Part shown: positions 1-13,500 of the stretch, piece by piece | Numbering within the stretch: position 1 is the first letter of the stretch | Layout of the letters: each line of letters begins with the position of its first letter | Assembly (NCBI GenBank): GCA_964035545.1 | Contig: OZ037770.1 | Coordinates: 14,420,642 to 14,484,641 of the forward strand | Origin: Bugula neritina | Lineage: Eukaryota > Bryozoa > Gymnolaemata > Cheilostomatida > Bugulidae | Direction: 5' to 3' | Length of the DNA: 64,000 bases | Notes under the pieces: model-generated | Seen by the model: only the letters and a program-made list of their open reading frames with translations | Told to the model about the DNA's origin: nothing | The model's database searches: none | Translations under genes and position numbers: made by a program

Positions 1-1887
1 TATTTACTTTCTTTAGTTGATTCTATAAGCATAAGTACATCTCACATTGCAGCACAATAATGGTAAATAGAGTTATGAACAGTGCAGTATGGCAAACAAG
101 TCCAATTCTCTTCTCCTTGATATACAACATCCGTTTCAAATTATCTAGAGTTTTGCTCCTACACAACCCATGCTTAGAAGCCCAACCAATAAAATTTGAA
201 ATATTTCTGAGAACAAAAGCTAAGAACACCGAATAAATAGATAACATCTCCATTTGTTCCCATTCTTTTCTAATATATTCCATAACATGCAACATTTAGT
301 GTATGACACTAGAAAGGTATGTGAGCCGGGCTAAAAGAAGCAATTTCATGTTTTAACATTAAAGAGGTTTTGATTCGGACTTGATAAATAAAAATATAGT
401 CAAAATTCATTTCAGTAGAGCTGTGCAATGACTGACCACAAATTGATGTAGAAGTTAGCGGAACCTTGAGGCAACGTAACAACGACTTGGCAACAGTTAC
501 ACAAGGGTTTAGTTGAAAGAGAATAGAAGGACATAGTTAGGGGAAGGGTGAAATTTTAAAGTAGGGCGTAGGCATGCTTACTCTTGTCATTGCAAAGTCA
601 AACATGCATGATGAATTTTATGATTGTAGGTAAAAATGGCACAGGTAAAAATGGCACAGGTAGCAATGGCACAGGTAATAATGGCACAGATAATAATGGC
701 ACAGGTAACAATGGCACAAATGGAAAAGTAGGTAAGAATTGGCACACGGATGTTAAATTTGCCCAAACCACAAACTCAAAACCCCAGTATTATAAAATCT
801 GCCATTATACCAGCTTTTCCATTTGTGCCATTATTACCTGTACTAATTTTACCAGACACTAATTCTATGCACAAAGCAATGCATGTTAACCTGGGGTAGG
901 TTACAGAAATGGGAATTTGGCTGCTACAAGTTTTCAAGTGATTTTCAATGCACAATCCAGCTGCTATAAGTTTTATGATACCAGGATGAAGTATTCAAGA
1001 GGAAAAGAAACAACCATATCTCAGCTCAATCTACAAACCACTAGTATTAAAATCTAGAGCCAAAACACATCTGGTCATCACCAGTGAGTTGGACAGAGAC
1101 TATATTGCCTTTGTTCCCAGCAACAAGGAGGGGGGTGGTATGTGGGTGCCAAGCATAAGTTAAAACAGAAGTCTATTTCAACCTCTGCACATGAATGGTC
1201 AACTTTTCTTCAATCAGAAGTACTATTATATGAGCAGAAACCTGCAGGGAAACTGATGGGTACTAGAGGTGAGTACGTAGGTCATGTAGGTGGTGAGAGA
1301 ACAGAAAAGGTGAAAGGTTAACAAGCCGCATGATTATAATGAGCTGATGAAGTGAATCAGAGGGTGGATATCATCATACTATGCTGCTGGCAGCAAAACC
1401 GAGGCAACCTCATCTAATTAGTTGATGTCTAGATGTTTGTTAATTATAGAATTATAGCCATTATCAATTCTTGGTGTAACTATTAGTAGTACTACTACTA
1501 GTACTAGTAGTAGTAGGCTAGTACTAGTAGTATTACTACTATTAGTAGTAGTAATAGTAGCCTGCTGCTGCTGCTACTACTACCAGATACTCAACTGTAC
1601 TCACATGCTAGCAAAATGTGGTAAAATACTAGAAAATTCATGTACATATATTAACAAGTTCAAAAATCAGACCGTAGGCTAATCCCTGACCATGTGTTGG
1701 TTACCAGTGCCTTGGGGCCAACCTATTGGCTGTAGCGTCTCTAAGCAACCACTCAATTATTGTTTTCTATCAGTTAGTTTTCATTCGGGTGAGCCATAAT
1801 ATAGATAATTGCCTTTTTCAAAAAGTTAACAAGTCTATTATCTGCGCTTGACTTACACCAAGTGCAACTATAGAGATCAACATTTAC
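1..1887. other. Left-edge region, presumed intron and downstream part of the left gene
   Basis: No exon could be supported here. The minus-strand gene whose third exon ends at 1888 should continue into this stretch. It contains a 15-bp tandem repeat near 630-725 (units reading about GGTAATAATGGCACA), followed near 815-845 by a partly inverted copy of the same motif, and a trinucleotide-type tract of AGT/ACT/CTG at about 1485-1590. An open frame on the minus strand at 23-295 has no recognisable family and may be chance. Confidence 0.4.
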
Positions 1888-4800
1888 CTGTAATGAGCTC
1901 TCATCCATGTAGAAGAGTCTAACTTCCTTGACATAAGCTCTGTTGATGTTGGCCTGGAGAGTGTCCAGGTACTCATTGTCTCTGTCATTTAACTCCTCCA
2001 CGCTGTAGCTGGCATACTTAGGCCAGGCCTTACCTGTACCAGACCAAACAAGACTGCATTTCTACCACATAACATTATATAATATATTATATAATATGTT
2101 ATATTACATAAACACAACATATTTTAACCCCATAATATGTTAAATTATTATAAAGATCTGGTGTAGTAAGTTTATAGTCGCCATCCCTGTGAGAATTCCT
2201 GCTGAAAAGGGGTTTTTTAAACTGCCTTAAGACTTGTTTTCTAATGTGGTGTACAGGAGTAATTATGACAGAATGCACTTCCAACCATCACCAATGGCCT
2301 TAACTGGGGTTCGAACCACTGACCTTGTGTTTACTAAACCTTAGGTCAATAGTGTTTAGGCCACTAATACTGCTTCCTTATATATTACATGCACTACTTC
2401 TCCATGATTAGCATTATGGATTTTTCATACTCTAAATGGAAACCACAATCATAACTTAATGCAAAAGGCAACCAATGGTATGGGCATCCATTAGCATAAT
2501 TCGTCACGGAAATGAAGTGATGGTACCCTATTACTCGTTATAATCAGTGATGAGCCTGGATAAATGGGGGGGGGGGGGGGGTGCCTCACAAAAATTAAGA
2601 ATAATGTTGGTCCCTCATATGCCATGTCTAAGTAAAATACCCTCTTAAAAAATATTTTTTAATTTGTCATCTTAGTTCAGGCTGCAATTTCAGTTATATT
2701 TTTATTGCAAAATTAAAGGGAGAAAGCATTGAAGTGTTAATGTTACTAAGAGACTAGTCACTTGTGCAGTGTGTCTGTTCAAAAACAACTCCGGTTAGGG
2801 TTGACAATGTACAAAGACAATGACATTTTTGGAGCTATTCACTTTATGACAATGGTTGTTGTGGCTTTTGATATTTTACAAAGCTTATGTATTATCACTT
2901 TAGTTTTACATTAAACATTCACCCCTGCTTACACTAACAACTGACATACTTTGGTACCTGATAGGCCAATATAATATCTCATCACTTACAAAAAAGACTA
3001 ACAAAGTAGAAGACTTGCTTACACCATCATTTATTTACATTAACTCAGCCATTAGCAACTATAAGTACTGTTATAAAAAATGCTGGAGTTTTTTCAGCTG
3101 TCCATCACATTTACTTCACGATATATCGTCATGCCAAACTTGATTGTCCAAGTTTATCTAGATGATCAGTTGCTAGTGTATCTTCCTTATCACTTGCATA
3201 TGTACTTCTACAGCTATTACACCATCACTGCGTTTCCATCACTGCATTATGCAAATAGATTTTTCATTGCCTAATGGAAATATTTACATCGAATGATACC
3301 GAAACTATAAGTTAATGCAAACCACAATTGATCCGTACAGGCATACATTCCCATAATGCGGAGTCATGGAAACGCAGTGCATAGGAGAGTAGAAAATACT
3401 AGAATGAAGCAGTTTCCATATAGAAATATTTTACATAATTAATGTAGGAAAGACAACTGAAACATGGTCTCAGTTCAGCATAAACAAGGCCCACCGGAGC
3501 AAGTTAGCAAATATTTATAGCAAGTTGTTTGTTTAAAGAATAAGGCAATCGATTTCATCCCAGTTAGATGCTTGCCAGTTAGACACTAGACCCCAAACCC
3601 CACATAAAATACATATATTATACCAAAATAGCCATGTGGGAATTCTACTCAACCTACAATTTTGTACCCAAGTGAACAGGAAGACTTGGTGCTGGAGTGG
3701 CCCATAAAGTGCTGACTTATTTTTCTGAGAAACAGCATGATTATTCTACAAATGTAATGACATCAGCCATGGGACAATATATTCTAGTTTCTTTTAACTT
3801 TGAAGTAATGTTTTATGCAATTTGCCACGTTTTTGTATAAGTGATATTCAAGTTGAACTTCTCAGCTTCAAGCCTGGATGAAATATCTGTACTTAGCTCT
3901 GAAGCTAATGCATTAACATCAACAACTTTACTAATGAGTTTTCATTTCATGTTTTAGTCAGTTGGATAAAATACAAAGGCTCACTCCTAATAATTTGGAA
4001 TGTTAGAAAAAATGGTCATTAAGCATTGGGCTTGAACTTTTTTTCATATTGCGTGATGTAACATGATATCTACAGAGAAAATGCTGATTCTACCAAAACG
4101 GAGGCATTATATTTCAACACTGACTGCATACAATATTGATACTAACAGAATATTATCTACACATGAGTTAGCATTTTGTAAAATGAGCTGTCATTTACTT
4201 GCACCCAAAATCCTTTTCAACAATCATTGAGGCAAGCAGATATGACAAAAGTATAATAATATCAGACTTTTATTTACAAAGCATAGTGGTATAGCACATA
4301 TGTATATACAATAGCACATCAAAAAGAATACTATTATAAAAGTTCTACGCTTCATCAGCTACCAAAGGTGGCTGCAGATTACAGAGAGCACAGCAGACTA
4401 TTATTATCTTATCTGAAAGAGGTGCCAACAGTAAGCTTACACCTCCAGAACTATTTAAGGTATTAAATTCCTTTATCCGGTAGGTAAAACAATTTTTTAA
4501 TTATAATTACATTAAAGTAAACTGAAGCACGCAAAGTACCCAGACTATGAGAATGTATTCAGTAGTATGCATTGATTTGTAACTAAATCATGAAATGATT
4601 ATCATTGTTGCAACCTCTGTGCTTGGTAGACAAGATAGAGAGGGGTGGTGTGACTGCTGTAACTGTGCTACTGCTCTACATCCTAACAGAGACTAGCCTA
4701 GTGTTTTTAGGCGTCTTACATAAGATATTATAATAGAACTGAAAAGTTTGGTATAGCCACTGTCGTTGCAGCTCAGTGACTGTGCTAGTGTGCTATGCTT

Positions 4801-7282
4801 TCGATACTGCTTTACAATGCAACCAAGTAACAGCACTGGTTGATTTGATGTTCTAAGGCCCATGTAATGTCTACTTTTGATGAAATCACCCTACTGCTGC
4901 TGCCACTACTGCTACTAATACTACCACTACCATCAGTACTTCTGCTGCTACTACTGCTACTAATACTACTATCAGTACTACTAATACCTGCTATAGAGAT
5001 AGAATGATCTAATAATGACAACACTTACTTATCTGAACTCTGACATTAGTTATCAATTTATGACTTGAGAATTATCAGCCTTTGAACTGCTGGACTTTTC
5101 TCTCAGCTCTCTTAGCTGGGTGTATTCAAATGTTACTCAATATTTTAAATTAAATTAGTTCAGCATTATTACATAACTGAATATATCAAGGTAGCATAGC
5201 AAAAAGTGCTGTTACATTACTTTTATTACATTAATTTTATTATGTAATAAATAGCACTGCTTAAAACATTTCACACTGCAGTACATATTATAATAGAGTT
5301 TGGCAGGTATTACACCTATGTAATATAAAGTTGGCTCTCCACTGACCAAAGCTGTTGGTGAATGATTTACCAACACAGACTACAATGTAAACAAATGCAC
5401 TTGGGCCAAGTGAAAAGAATATGGCTAGAAGCAGCACCTATTTGTCCAAACTCCTCCTTTCCCCCCCCCCACACAACTGCCCTCAGTCACCTCTAGCTCT
5501 GGTGCTGCATCTAACGATTTTCAAGGGGATCAAACCAAGTTGTACTTACCATTAAATATGCTTAGCATAGTGATGACATAGAACTGGTGGTTAAAAGTAG
5601 CCGTGGGTAGCTGGGTCTGAACTTCAGGTGGAATGTAGACATCTACACAGAAAAGGTGAATACAGTGAGGCTGATAGACAGATTTGCTATTGACCATGGG
5701 TCGGAAAATTCATACTCAAAGTTATGGAATAAGCTTGTAAGATTGGATTTTATAAATTTTATCAATTTCAGGTTAGAGGAAGCTTTAGGAGTAGGAGTTG
5801 CGGAATTGGAGAATCTACTGGTACTAATAACTGGTACCATCAAGTTGTGTTACATCTGCTCACATCTTTACATTCCTGTATTGTCACAGCTAAGCAACAC
5901 TGCAGTAGAACTACTATAAACAGTATGTCCTAGTCAGTTTGTTTCAGTATAGATACTCTACTGTACAACAATACAAAATATGACAAAAAATGCTCCAATA
6001 TTCCGAGACAGTCACTGTGGTAATACAAATTATTACAACAATTGCAAAAGAATGAAGTTAATACTAACCTTTAATAACTCAAACCAATATTCATTTTGAG
6101 TAAGTTATCATTGAAAACAACATGGTCAGATGATGCACATTCACTTTCATATTGTCCACACATTAATTACATGATAAATAGCGCTAGGGCTCACTTCTTA
6201 ACATTTTCATCATTTGACTATATACAATAGCCTACAGTCATTATCAAATTTACAAATAAAAATATCAATCAATGAAATATTGATAGCTTCTTATTCGAGT
6301 CATAAATTTTGATACCAATCACCATACATACGTCTATCTACCCTACTTATGTTTCGGCTGTATTGTGACAATGCAGGGGTAACGATGATGAATCTATTTA
6401 CCTTCATCACAACCACGAAAAATAATTTGCTCTCCTACTTACTACATAACTACTTACTTATTTACTATTTACACCAGAGGGCCCAAATAAAAAAAACCCA
6501 AAAAAATCAACACAATTATTCCACACTATAAATTAATGTATAAAATAAATTAAGTCCTTCTATAACCTTGCATGTTTCCAGGTGTTCGACGTCTTCAAAT
6601 GTATTCAAAGGTACACTAAATATTATTGATCATCATGATCATGAAAACTAATGGTATTTCATTATACTTTACAAAATTCATTCAACTCATTTTATACCAA
6701 ATGCCATGGAAATGCCATGACATTTCACATTATAACTATAAGTGTTACTGGTACCAAGACTATCAGTACCAGTATGAGTGACACCGTGGTACTTCATAGT
6801 TGTAGCAGTGATGGTGATACTGATCAGTGATTGGGACTATAAATATAACTATAAGCAAAATTCATTAATTAACTCTGCCTCCATAGAATTATTCAACTTT
6901 CACAATCAATACTATTATAAACATAATTATTATAATAATTTAATTACAGACTTGGACTTAGAGTAAATTATATTGATATATTTATAATATTAATAATATT
7001 ATTATTAATACCCAATACTAATAGTAATAGTAATAATCAATGTGTTATACTTATCATGAGACTTGATCTATAATGAAATCTGTACTAAATAACTTATGTT
7101 TTATAGTGTGGAATATACTATATAGTAACAACAAGTCTAACGACTCTATACTAATACTTCTAGTTAAACCTACCTCGGGCTGGTCCTGTAAACGTCATTT
7201 TGTATAAATAAATTGGTAAAACTAGAAGGGCTGCTATAGAAACTAGTGCAACTCTGCGCAATGAGAAGCAATTTCGTAGCAT
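1888..7282 (-). CDS. 5' part of a type II membrane protein gene, possibly a glycosyltransferase; three exons, runs off the left edge
   Basis: Three minus-strand exons join in phase. Exon 1 is 7174-7282: the ATG at 7282 is followed by a short basic stretch and a hydrophobic segment of about 18 residues, then donor gtaggt. Exon 2 is 5550-5642, with acceptor tgtag and donor gtaagt. Exon 3 is 1888-2033, with acceptor gtacag and donor gtaaat. Intron phases are 1, 1 and 0, and 116 codons are recovered. The N-terminus looks like a Golgi type II signal anchor. Exon 3 contains NDRDNEYLDTLQANI followed by VKEVRLFYMDE; this resembles the start of a nucleotide-sugar transferase Rossmann-like fold, but I could not name a family. 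The rest should lie left of the window or in unrecognised exons below 1888. The exon structure is well supported; the function is a guess. Confidence 0.6.
2168..2376 (-). repeat. tRNA-derived SINE copy
   Basis: On the minus strand this begins with a tRNA-like head with a B-box-like GGTTCGAACC segment. It continues into a body shared with copies near 31.46, 46.91, 55.83 and 61.24 kb, including variants of CATCCAGTCATAATTGCTCC and GACTATAAACTTGCATGAG. Several mismatches show it is old. Confidence 0.6.
3226..3379. mobile_element. Short TIR element (MITE-like) with CACTGCGTTTCCAT ends
   Basis: The left end CACTGCGTTTCCATCACTGC is mirrored at the right end by TCATGGAAACGCAGTG, giving a 154-bp element with terminal inverted repeats of about 14 bp plus a looser inner repeat around GCATTATGC. 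A related, more degraded copy is at about 44997-45180. No coding capacity, and the target-site duplication is unclear. Confidence 0.5.
4880..4992. repeat. Imperfect trinucleotide (CTG/ACT/AAT) microsatellite
   Basis: A run of CTGCTACTACTG-like triplets with ACTAAT interruptions. On the minus strand it reads as a serine-rich open frame, which is a repeat artefact. A similar tract is at about 1485-1590. Confidence 0.7.
5643..7173. other. Intron 1 of the left gene
   Basis: AT-rich sequence with no convincing exon, between exon 2 and the signal-anchor exon. Short TAATAATATTATT-type low-complexity stretches occur near 6960-7040. Confidence 0.5.
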
Positions 7283-8553
7283 TTTAAAAAGTACTCAATG
7301 TTTCGGCGGTGGATGGCGTAAAATTTGTAGTCAGCTAGTGCCGGTTGTCATTTTGATTATGATTACAACAGGTTCCTCACGCATTCAGGTCCGATTCCAG
7401 CTGCAGACGTTCTAATCAATTAGTACCACGTGCCCAATGACACACGCATGCATGATGAACCTGCCAATCATTGGCTTTGAAAACGCCTCTATTTCAACGC
7501 TTGGAAGAAGCACTTGAACGGGGTGTAATTTAGAGCCCGTGGTTGCAATATAAATCTGCGCTAAGAAGTAACCCGCCTACCTCAGTTGTACGACTGCTCA
7601 CCGCGCGGTGGTTTATTTCTTCTACCTCTCTACTACGAACGCCGAGGAAAAGCAATGATGAAGGAAGTAATAATATTTTTAATGAAAACAACATAAATAT
7701 CAATTTTAGTCTCATATTGATAGCTGTTGACAGACACGATTGCTCTTCTTCAGTATAAGGCAACTCCACAACCGTGCATAATTGTTTTTCACATGCGTTA
7801 TTTATCAAAACAAGTTTCAACCATTAGCTACAGGTTTTAGAAATTTGTGTATTGTGAAGTATGCATGGTTCGGGTGGAGCCGAAAGATTGCCAGATGAAA
7901 TGTTGCTAAGGAAACCGGAACACAACAAACACCATATGAATTAAACTCTACTACTTTATAGCTTAGTTGACATTAATTTCTGCTTGTTTGGAAACAATGG
8001 AAAATGAATTATATGATTTATTTTCACTGTTGGTATAAATGAGTGCATGCATGATCATTAAATTGAAAGTGTTTTGAAGCTAGTCATAATTACTAGTCCT
8101 GAAAGAGATAACAATCTTGACAAGTTTACAAAATATTTGAAGGGTCATTGTCCAAAAGCTCTTGCCGCCATGACTCATTCGACAGAAATGTGAGAGCTTT
8201 CAATAAATTGCTCTTTTGTCATCTTTGTGAATGTAAATCATGTTTATGACTTTTCACTCCTGCACTGATTCACCATGGCTAGTTTGTTAAGTGTAGGTAT
8301 CTCTAGAAACAGCGCAAAGTTTGGAGTTATTAAGTGCATCGTCTGTATAAAACTGTATAACTCCTTACTCCAATCTTTGATTCAGTGCACTGGGGGTCTC
8401 TTCCTGTGTGCTGCTTATAGCTGTTTCTTTAGAGTACGTGGGTAATATATGTCATTGATGCAATAATGCATTTATATGTGCTATATATAATACAAGTGCT
8501 AGTATGAAATTATGGTTCTTGTTAGACTATAGAATATTATAATTTACAAATAT
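7283..8553. other. Upstream intergenic region of the left gene
   Basis: The presumed promoter of the minus-strand left gene starts here. No clear TATA box or CpG-rich block was recognised, although 7360-7640 is locally less AT-rich than its surroundings. Open frames at 7530-7820 and 7543-7758 overlap on opposite strands and match nothing recognised. Confidence 0.35.
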
Positions 8554-8841
8554 ACCCCTCATTCACACTTAACGTACTGTAGGCCGTAACGTAAAATATC
8601 AGCCATTTTTAATATGCCCGTTTTCAAAGTCCGTTATCAGGTACGATCTATGACATTTCATGGGCAATTATATTCAATGAGTTAATGCAAAAGTTTTTCT
8701 GTCCAATAGGAGCACACCGCAACATTTTTGAATGAAGCAGGGCTTGATCCTAACGTACTGCAACGGCATACAGGAAGCTCAGACATTTGTGAAAATGGCT
8801 GATATTTGCTGTTACGGCCTAGGTGTGTGTGAATGAGGGGT
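8554..8841. mobile_element. MITE with about 50-bp terminal inverted repeats
   Basis: The left end ACCCCTCATTCACACTTAAC and the right end, reading inward from AACCCCTCATTCACAC on the complement, are inverted copies. The match continues through a TTACGGCC block and AATATCAGCCATTTT, so the imperfect TIRs are about 50 bp. Length is 288 bp with no coding capacity. Flanking TAT on both sides (8551-8553 and 8842-8844) may be a 3-bp target-site duplication. Confidence 0.65.
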
Positions 8842-9718
8842 TATGCAATAAATAATGCAATTTCGAAAAAAATGCTGAAATGTTACACAATTGATTCTAT
8901 TTGTGTTTTGTCATAACGTATAATATTATTATAATATTATCTTTGAAGCTTTGGGCTAATCAATAATATGTCCATTTCATTCATAAGAATAGCCCTAAAT
9001 TCCCCGCTCCCCCCTCTTACAGAGCACTGCACTCCACTCTTTATTTTGGTGCTATTGAAAAAGCATTCGAGTTATCTACCCACTACAAATGCTTGCACAT
9101 AAAGCTAAACCCCGATAGCCTGAAGGTTAAAAAATTTCTCTAAGCAATTTTGTATGTGCTTCACCATCAATAGGGCTATGAAATGTATTATATTTTGTTG
9201 CTGTATATTTAATTAATGTTTTATATGAGGAGATTTCATAGTAATTAATAAAATTGTTGTAATAATATATATTAGGGAAATGATGCTTATAGCTACAGTA
9301 TAGGGAGAAATTTAATCATGGGGCTATAATTGAAATTGCTAGACAAAGAGGATGCAACTCCAATGTGTGAAACAAGCTTAGCACTATTATAGTACTTGAT
9401 AGTATAATAATTATATTAAATGCTCAAAGCGAAGCTGGACAATGAACCAGACAAAACAATTAGTCTGTAGTGTTATTTGTTAAGAACTGTGAGAATAAAA
9501 CCACTCCCTTCACCATCTTTGATAATAAGTATTAATTCTAATGAATACAAACTTTTGTTGCGTGTTTAGTGAAGCTTTATTAACTAAAAAACTTAAACAA
9601 AAGCTCGTCAGTTTCAAATAAAACCAAATTAGAGTTGTCTCCTCAATGTATTCAAACGTATAAGTATTTCTAGTAAGTCCAAGTATAAGTTTACTAAGGA
9701 ATAACGTAACATCTCTTA

Positions 9719-10061
9719 GCCTAGGGCCACACTGTGCGTATTTTCGCATGCGAAAATTGAAATCACAAGTAGCAAAGGTGTCCACTGTGCGCGTTGAGAA
9801 AACCTTCGCACTTGTCGCTCTGCATTTTCAACGCAAGTGCGAATCGTCTCTGTCGTCGTCACCTAATTGGCTGGTAGCTATTCAGCGAGCCCAATTTCTT
9901 TATTTAGTGCTACATTCCAGTAAATTGCGTTTTATTGAAAGCGAGTGCGATTTAAAAATGAAAGCTTTATTTATCACGCATCACTGACGCTACAGTGGAC
10001 ACCTTTGCTACCCGTGATTTTAATTTTCGCATGCGAAAATACGCACAGTGTGGCCCTAGGC
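9719..10061. mobile_element. PIF/Harbinger-like MITE, copy 1
   Basis: A 343-bp element whose ends, GCCTAGGGCCACACTGTGC and its complement, belong to imperfect TIRs of about 70 bp that include the palindrome TTTTCGCATGCGAAAA. It is flanked by TTA on both sides (9716-9718 and 10062-10064). The second copy at 53464 is flanked by TAA, so the target is TWA, as known for PIF/Harbinger transposons. No transposase remains, so it is non-autonomous. The BEL element's target duplication begins at the very next base after the right TTA. Confidence 0.8.
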
Positions 10062-10064
10062 TTA

Positions 10065-10069
10065 ATGGT
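10065..10069 (+). repeat. Target-site duplication of the BEL element (left)
   Basis: ATGGT, repeated at 16248-16252 immediately after the 3' LTR; a 5-bp duplication is usual for LTR elements of this superfamily. Confidence 0.85.
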
Positions 10070-10520
10070 TGTATTGGTATGCCACCCAGAAGTATTGGCA
10101 GGCAGCCAATCATTAAAGCTTTCAAGCTTCAAAAGCTTTCACCAAAGCTACTATTAGCTGGCAGAGCTAGTTCATTCACTGTACTGCATGAGTCAGTGTA
10201 TCATGATCAAACCGCCATATTTACACTCTTTGTATGAATAAACTATCGGTTTCGGCATTGTGATGGCTAAGATTTTTATCCACGCATCAATATTGTAAGT
10301 TTATTAGAATTATAATAGTTCATGTCAATTTTTTGGTTCTGTAATATTCATAGTGTTCCTCTGAATTTTGATTTATATTGTGACTACTTATTTATACAAT
10401 TTCTAATGTTTCCCATTTTATAGGGTACGATTTGACAGTTAATAAACTCGAAAACCTGTTGCCAAGTTGGCTAGTAGTTAAAGCATATCTTGCAACCAGA
10501 CACAAACACAAACCGATACA
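10070..10520 (+). repeat. 5' LTR of the BEL/Pao element
   Basis: 451 bp, TGT...ACA ends, almost identical to 15797-16247. It holds two AATAAA signals (near 10233 and 10441) that could serve polyadenylation. Confidence 0.9.
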
Positions 10521-10543
10521 GTACCAATATTGCTGAGGCTGAC

Positions 10544-13500
10544 ATGGACCGACAGGACATAGTTAATCTCAAGAAGCAACGTACTACTCTGAGGTCTAAG
10601 GTAACAATGCTAACTAATCTCATAGAATTAGCAATCTGTAGCAGCAACTCTACACAAGTGGAATGCCTGCGATCTCAGCTTGAATCTACATATCAAGAGT
10701 TTCTAACTATCCATTATGACTTTTTGGAATACGTTTCATCAGATGAGTCTATGGAAGACATTGCTTATGTTAATATGATGAGTCCAGTAGAGTACTATCA
10801 AACTGTAAAGGCTAGTTATGACAAAGCTATTTCTGACTGTAATACTTGGCATAGCAAATTCTATAAAATCAAGCACAGCCTTATTTTAGCAATTAAGAAA
10901 GCCAATGGATTAGTTGCTGATTGTACTGACAATACTCTTATCACTGAACATCATAGGAAATGTGTAGCTCTTTCAGAAAGTTTGGCAGATACCATAGGTT
11001 TTTCTGATTTATTATTAGAACTAGATGAAGTTATTTTATCTTTAGATTATTGTATGTCTAAGTTTACTCTTATGTCAAGGGCTCAGTCACAGAGCATGAA
11101 TTTCGAACACCGTAAATCTGATCCGTCCGTGGTCCGGTCCGGTCTCGCGGAGAGCGGTATGGGTGGGGGGTCACCTTCAGACGGGGCGAGTCATGCACCG
11201 ACTATGGTCGCGTCGAGTCGGTTGTTTCCTCCTAGATCACAGCCTAGCACACAAGAGGCTACTCTTGCACCAAATCCAGGTATCACAGCAAGCGGTAGTG
11301 ATAGGCAGGTACTATGGGAAGATCACACATCCGGTGAAGCTTTGGCATCAAATCCAGGTGTCATAGCAAGTACCAATGTCAGAGATGTTCGTTCTTCTAC
11401 GTTCTCAGTACGTGATCTACAAGGTAGTTTTGATCGTGCAGCTCATTCTGAATTTTTGATTCGCGGCGCAACTTCCTCGGTTGTCAATGCATATGATAGC
11501 TACCCTAATGGAACAACTCAAACAAGTTATGACTCTAGACATACAGGTGGAAATAACTTCAATACATCTATCCATAAAACTCATTCACAACCAAAGCCAT
11601 TTAACGGCACTAGATACCATTGGCCGGAATTTAGGTCAGTGTGGCTAAGGTATGCCACTGTGTTTTACGATGATGTCGATAGGGCTTGTGAATTAGAAAA
11701 ATTTCTCACAGGTGAAGCTCTGGAGATGGTTCAGCCAATCTTCGCAACTCAGCCTCAAGCTTACGAGAGAATGATGTGTAGATTAGAAGAGGTCTACAAT
11801 GATCCTAGCATGAGTGTGCAAGCAGTCTTCAACAATCTACAAGAACTAAAGCCAGTAAAGGACGGAAATGCACGAGAACTCGTCAACATGGCCAACGCAG
11901 TGGAAAGCTCGTACAGCCAACTCGGTGAAGTGGGACTTTTGCAAACTGTTACGCTGCCACAAGTCGATACTCTTGCAAACCTATTACCTACAAGCATTAG
12001 ACGGGACTGGGATAGACACTTTCACATGCTTACTCACGAGGAGAGAATCAAGCCATTCCCACACCTCATGAGGTTTCTAGAGCAGGAACGGCAGATAGCC
12101 CTCAGACGCATAGAAACCGTAAACCCGCAGTCCTCCAGTATGCATAAACAGAAGGTGAAAGCGTTCCACACTGAAAGCAGTGGCCCCAAGTCTAGTAGTA
12201 ACAGGTCTACTAATAATAGCAAAATCATTGATAGTGAGAATTACTGTTTTATTCATCGCAGTGAGCGTCATTGTCTTGTTGAGTGCAGAAATTTCTTGGC
12301 GTTGTCTGTAGATGAAAGATACAAGTTAATAAAAACTAATTCTCTATGTGTTAGGTGCTTGGGTGCCCATGAGCCTAAGCGCTGTCCAAATTTCCGAACC
12401 CCTTGTCCAGTCTGTGATAAAACAACCCACCATGTATTGTTGTGTATCAAATCAGCTGAAACTAATACATATACCAATTGTAATACCAACAAGAATAAAG
12501 TAAAAGCTGATCAAATTAAGCACAAGAGTAATGAGAATTCTGAAGCGTCTGCTGTTAGCACCACGGTTCGTGTGTCTCCTAATCATGGAGCGCACAATCA
12601 TCCAGGAAATGCTACAGTATTTGCCATTCAGCAGGCCCAAGTAGTGGGTACATCTCATACAGCTATTATATTCTTTGACGGCGGATCCAATGCTTCATTC
12701 ATATCGGAGAGAGCTGCTAAAGCGTGGGGTGCGCGACAGATAGATAAGGTGAATTTGGAAATGAACACACTTGGTGAACATGAAGTTAGCGAAACTTCTA
12801 CTATTTATGAAGTAAAGTTACAAACTCCAAAGGGAAGGACCTTTGCGATTTTAGCTTACAGCCTTCGGAAACTCACAGGGGCTATCAACAGGCCACTTGA
12901 TGCAAACATCCTCGAATCTCTCTTCCCGAAAGTAGATACTGACAAGCTATTGAAGAAGACGGGACCCATCGACCTGCTAATTGGTAACGATCTTCTTGGA
13001 TTGCATCCAAAACACCAAGTTGATCAAGCAGGGCCTCACCTCTATGTATATTCTGGACCCTTTGGACTGTGTATGCAGGGATCACACCCGGTCCTTAGCA
13101 ACTTTTCTACACTTCCATCCTCATCTTTCCATGTACAGGCTACCATGACGCATGAGAAGTTAGAGGAAGTTGAATTTTCTCAAAGCATTCACAACGACAC
13201 GCTCAACAGTTGTGATTTGGACTTGTCTACAGTTTCTTCGCCGACCTACAGTGTCAATAGTCTCAACGCATCTCCCAGTCAGTTTGCAAAGTCATTTTCA
13301 AGACCTCAGACTATTATAGATTGTGGTGAATCACATACTATAGCCACTGAATGTTGTACGATTGAGTTCGCCGATGACTCAGACCCGTTACAGAGCCCGG
13401 GAGACCCAGTCACTGAGTCTGCAGAACAAATCGGTTCTGGACAGTTGAACAGATCTTTAGAAGTCAATGAATCTACACCCATGTCTATAGAGATTAAAAG

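Larger units (their letters stand above)
2034..5549. other. Intron 2 of the left gene with repeats
   Basis: No coding signal was found. It holds a minus-strand tRNA-derived SINE (about 2168-2376), a poly-G run (about 2566-2582), a short inverted-repeat element (3226-3379), a CTG/ACT trinucleotide tract (about 4880-4992), and a copy of a GTGCTGCTTCTAG hairpin element (about 5420-5522) with a poly-C run inside. Confidence 0.5.

Noticed and set aside
584-862. Asn-Gly-Thr repeat protein
   Set aside because: Translation of a 15-bp tandem repeat with no start context, splice support or family.
4812-5024. Serine-rich small protein
   Set aside because: Product of a CTG/ACT trinucleotide tract on the complementary strand.
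9510-10237. Several short ORFs around the MITE
   Set aside because: They fall in the terminal inverted repeats of the Harbinger-like MITE and the BEL LTR.
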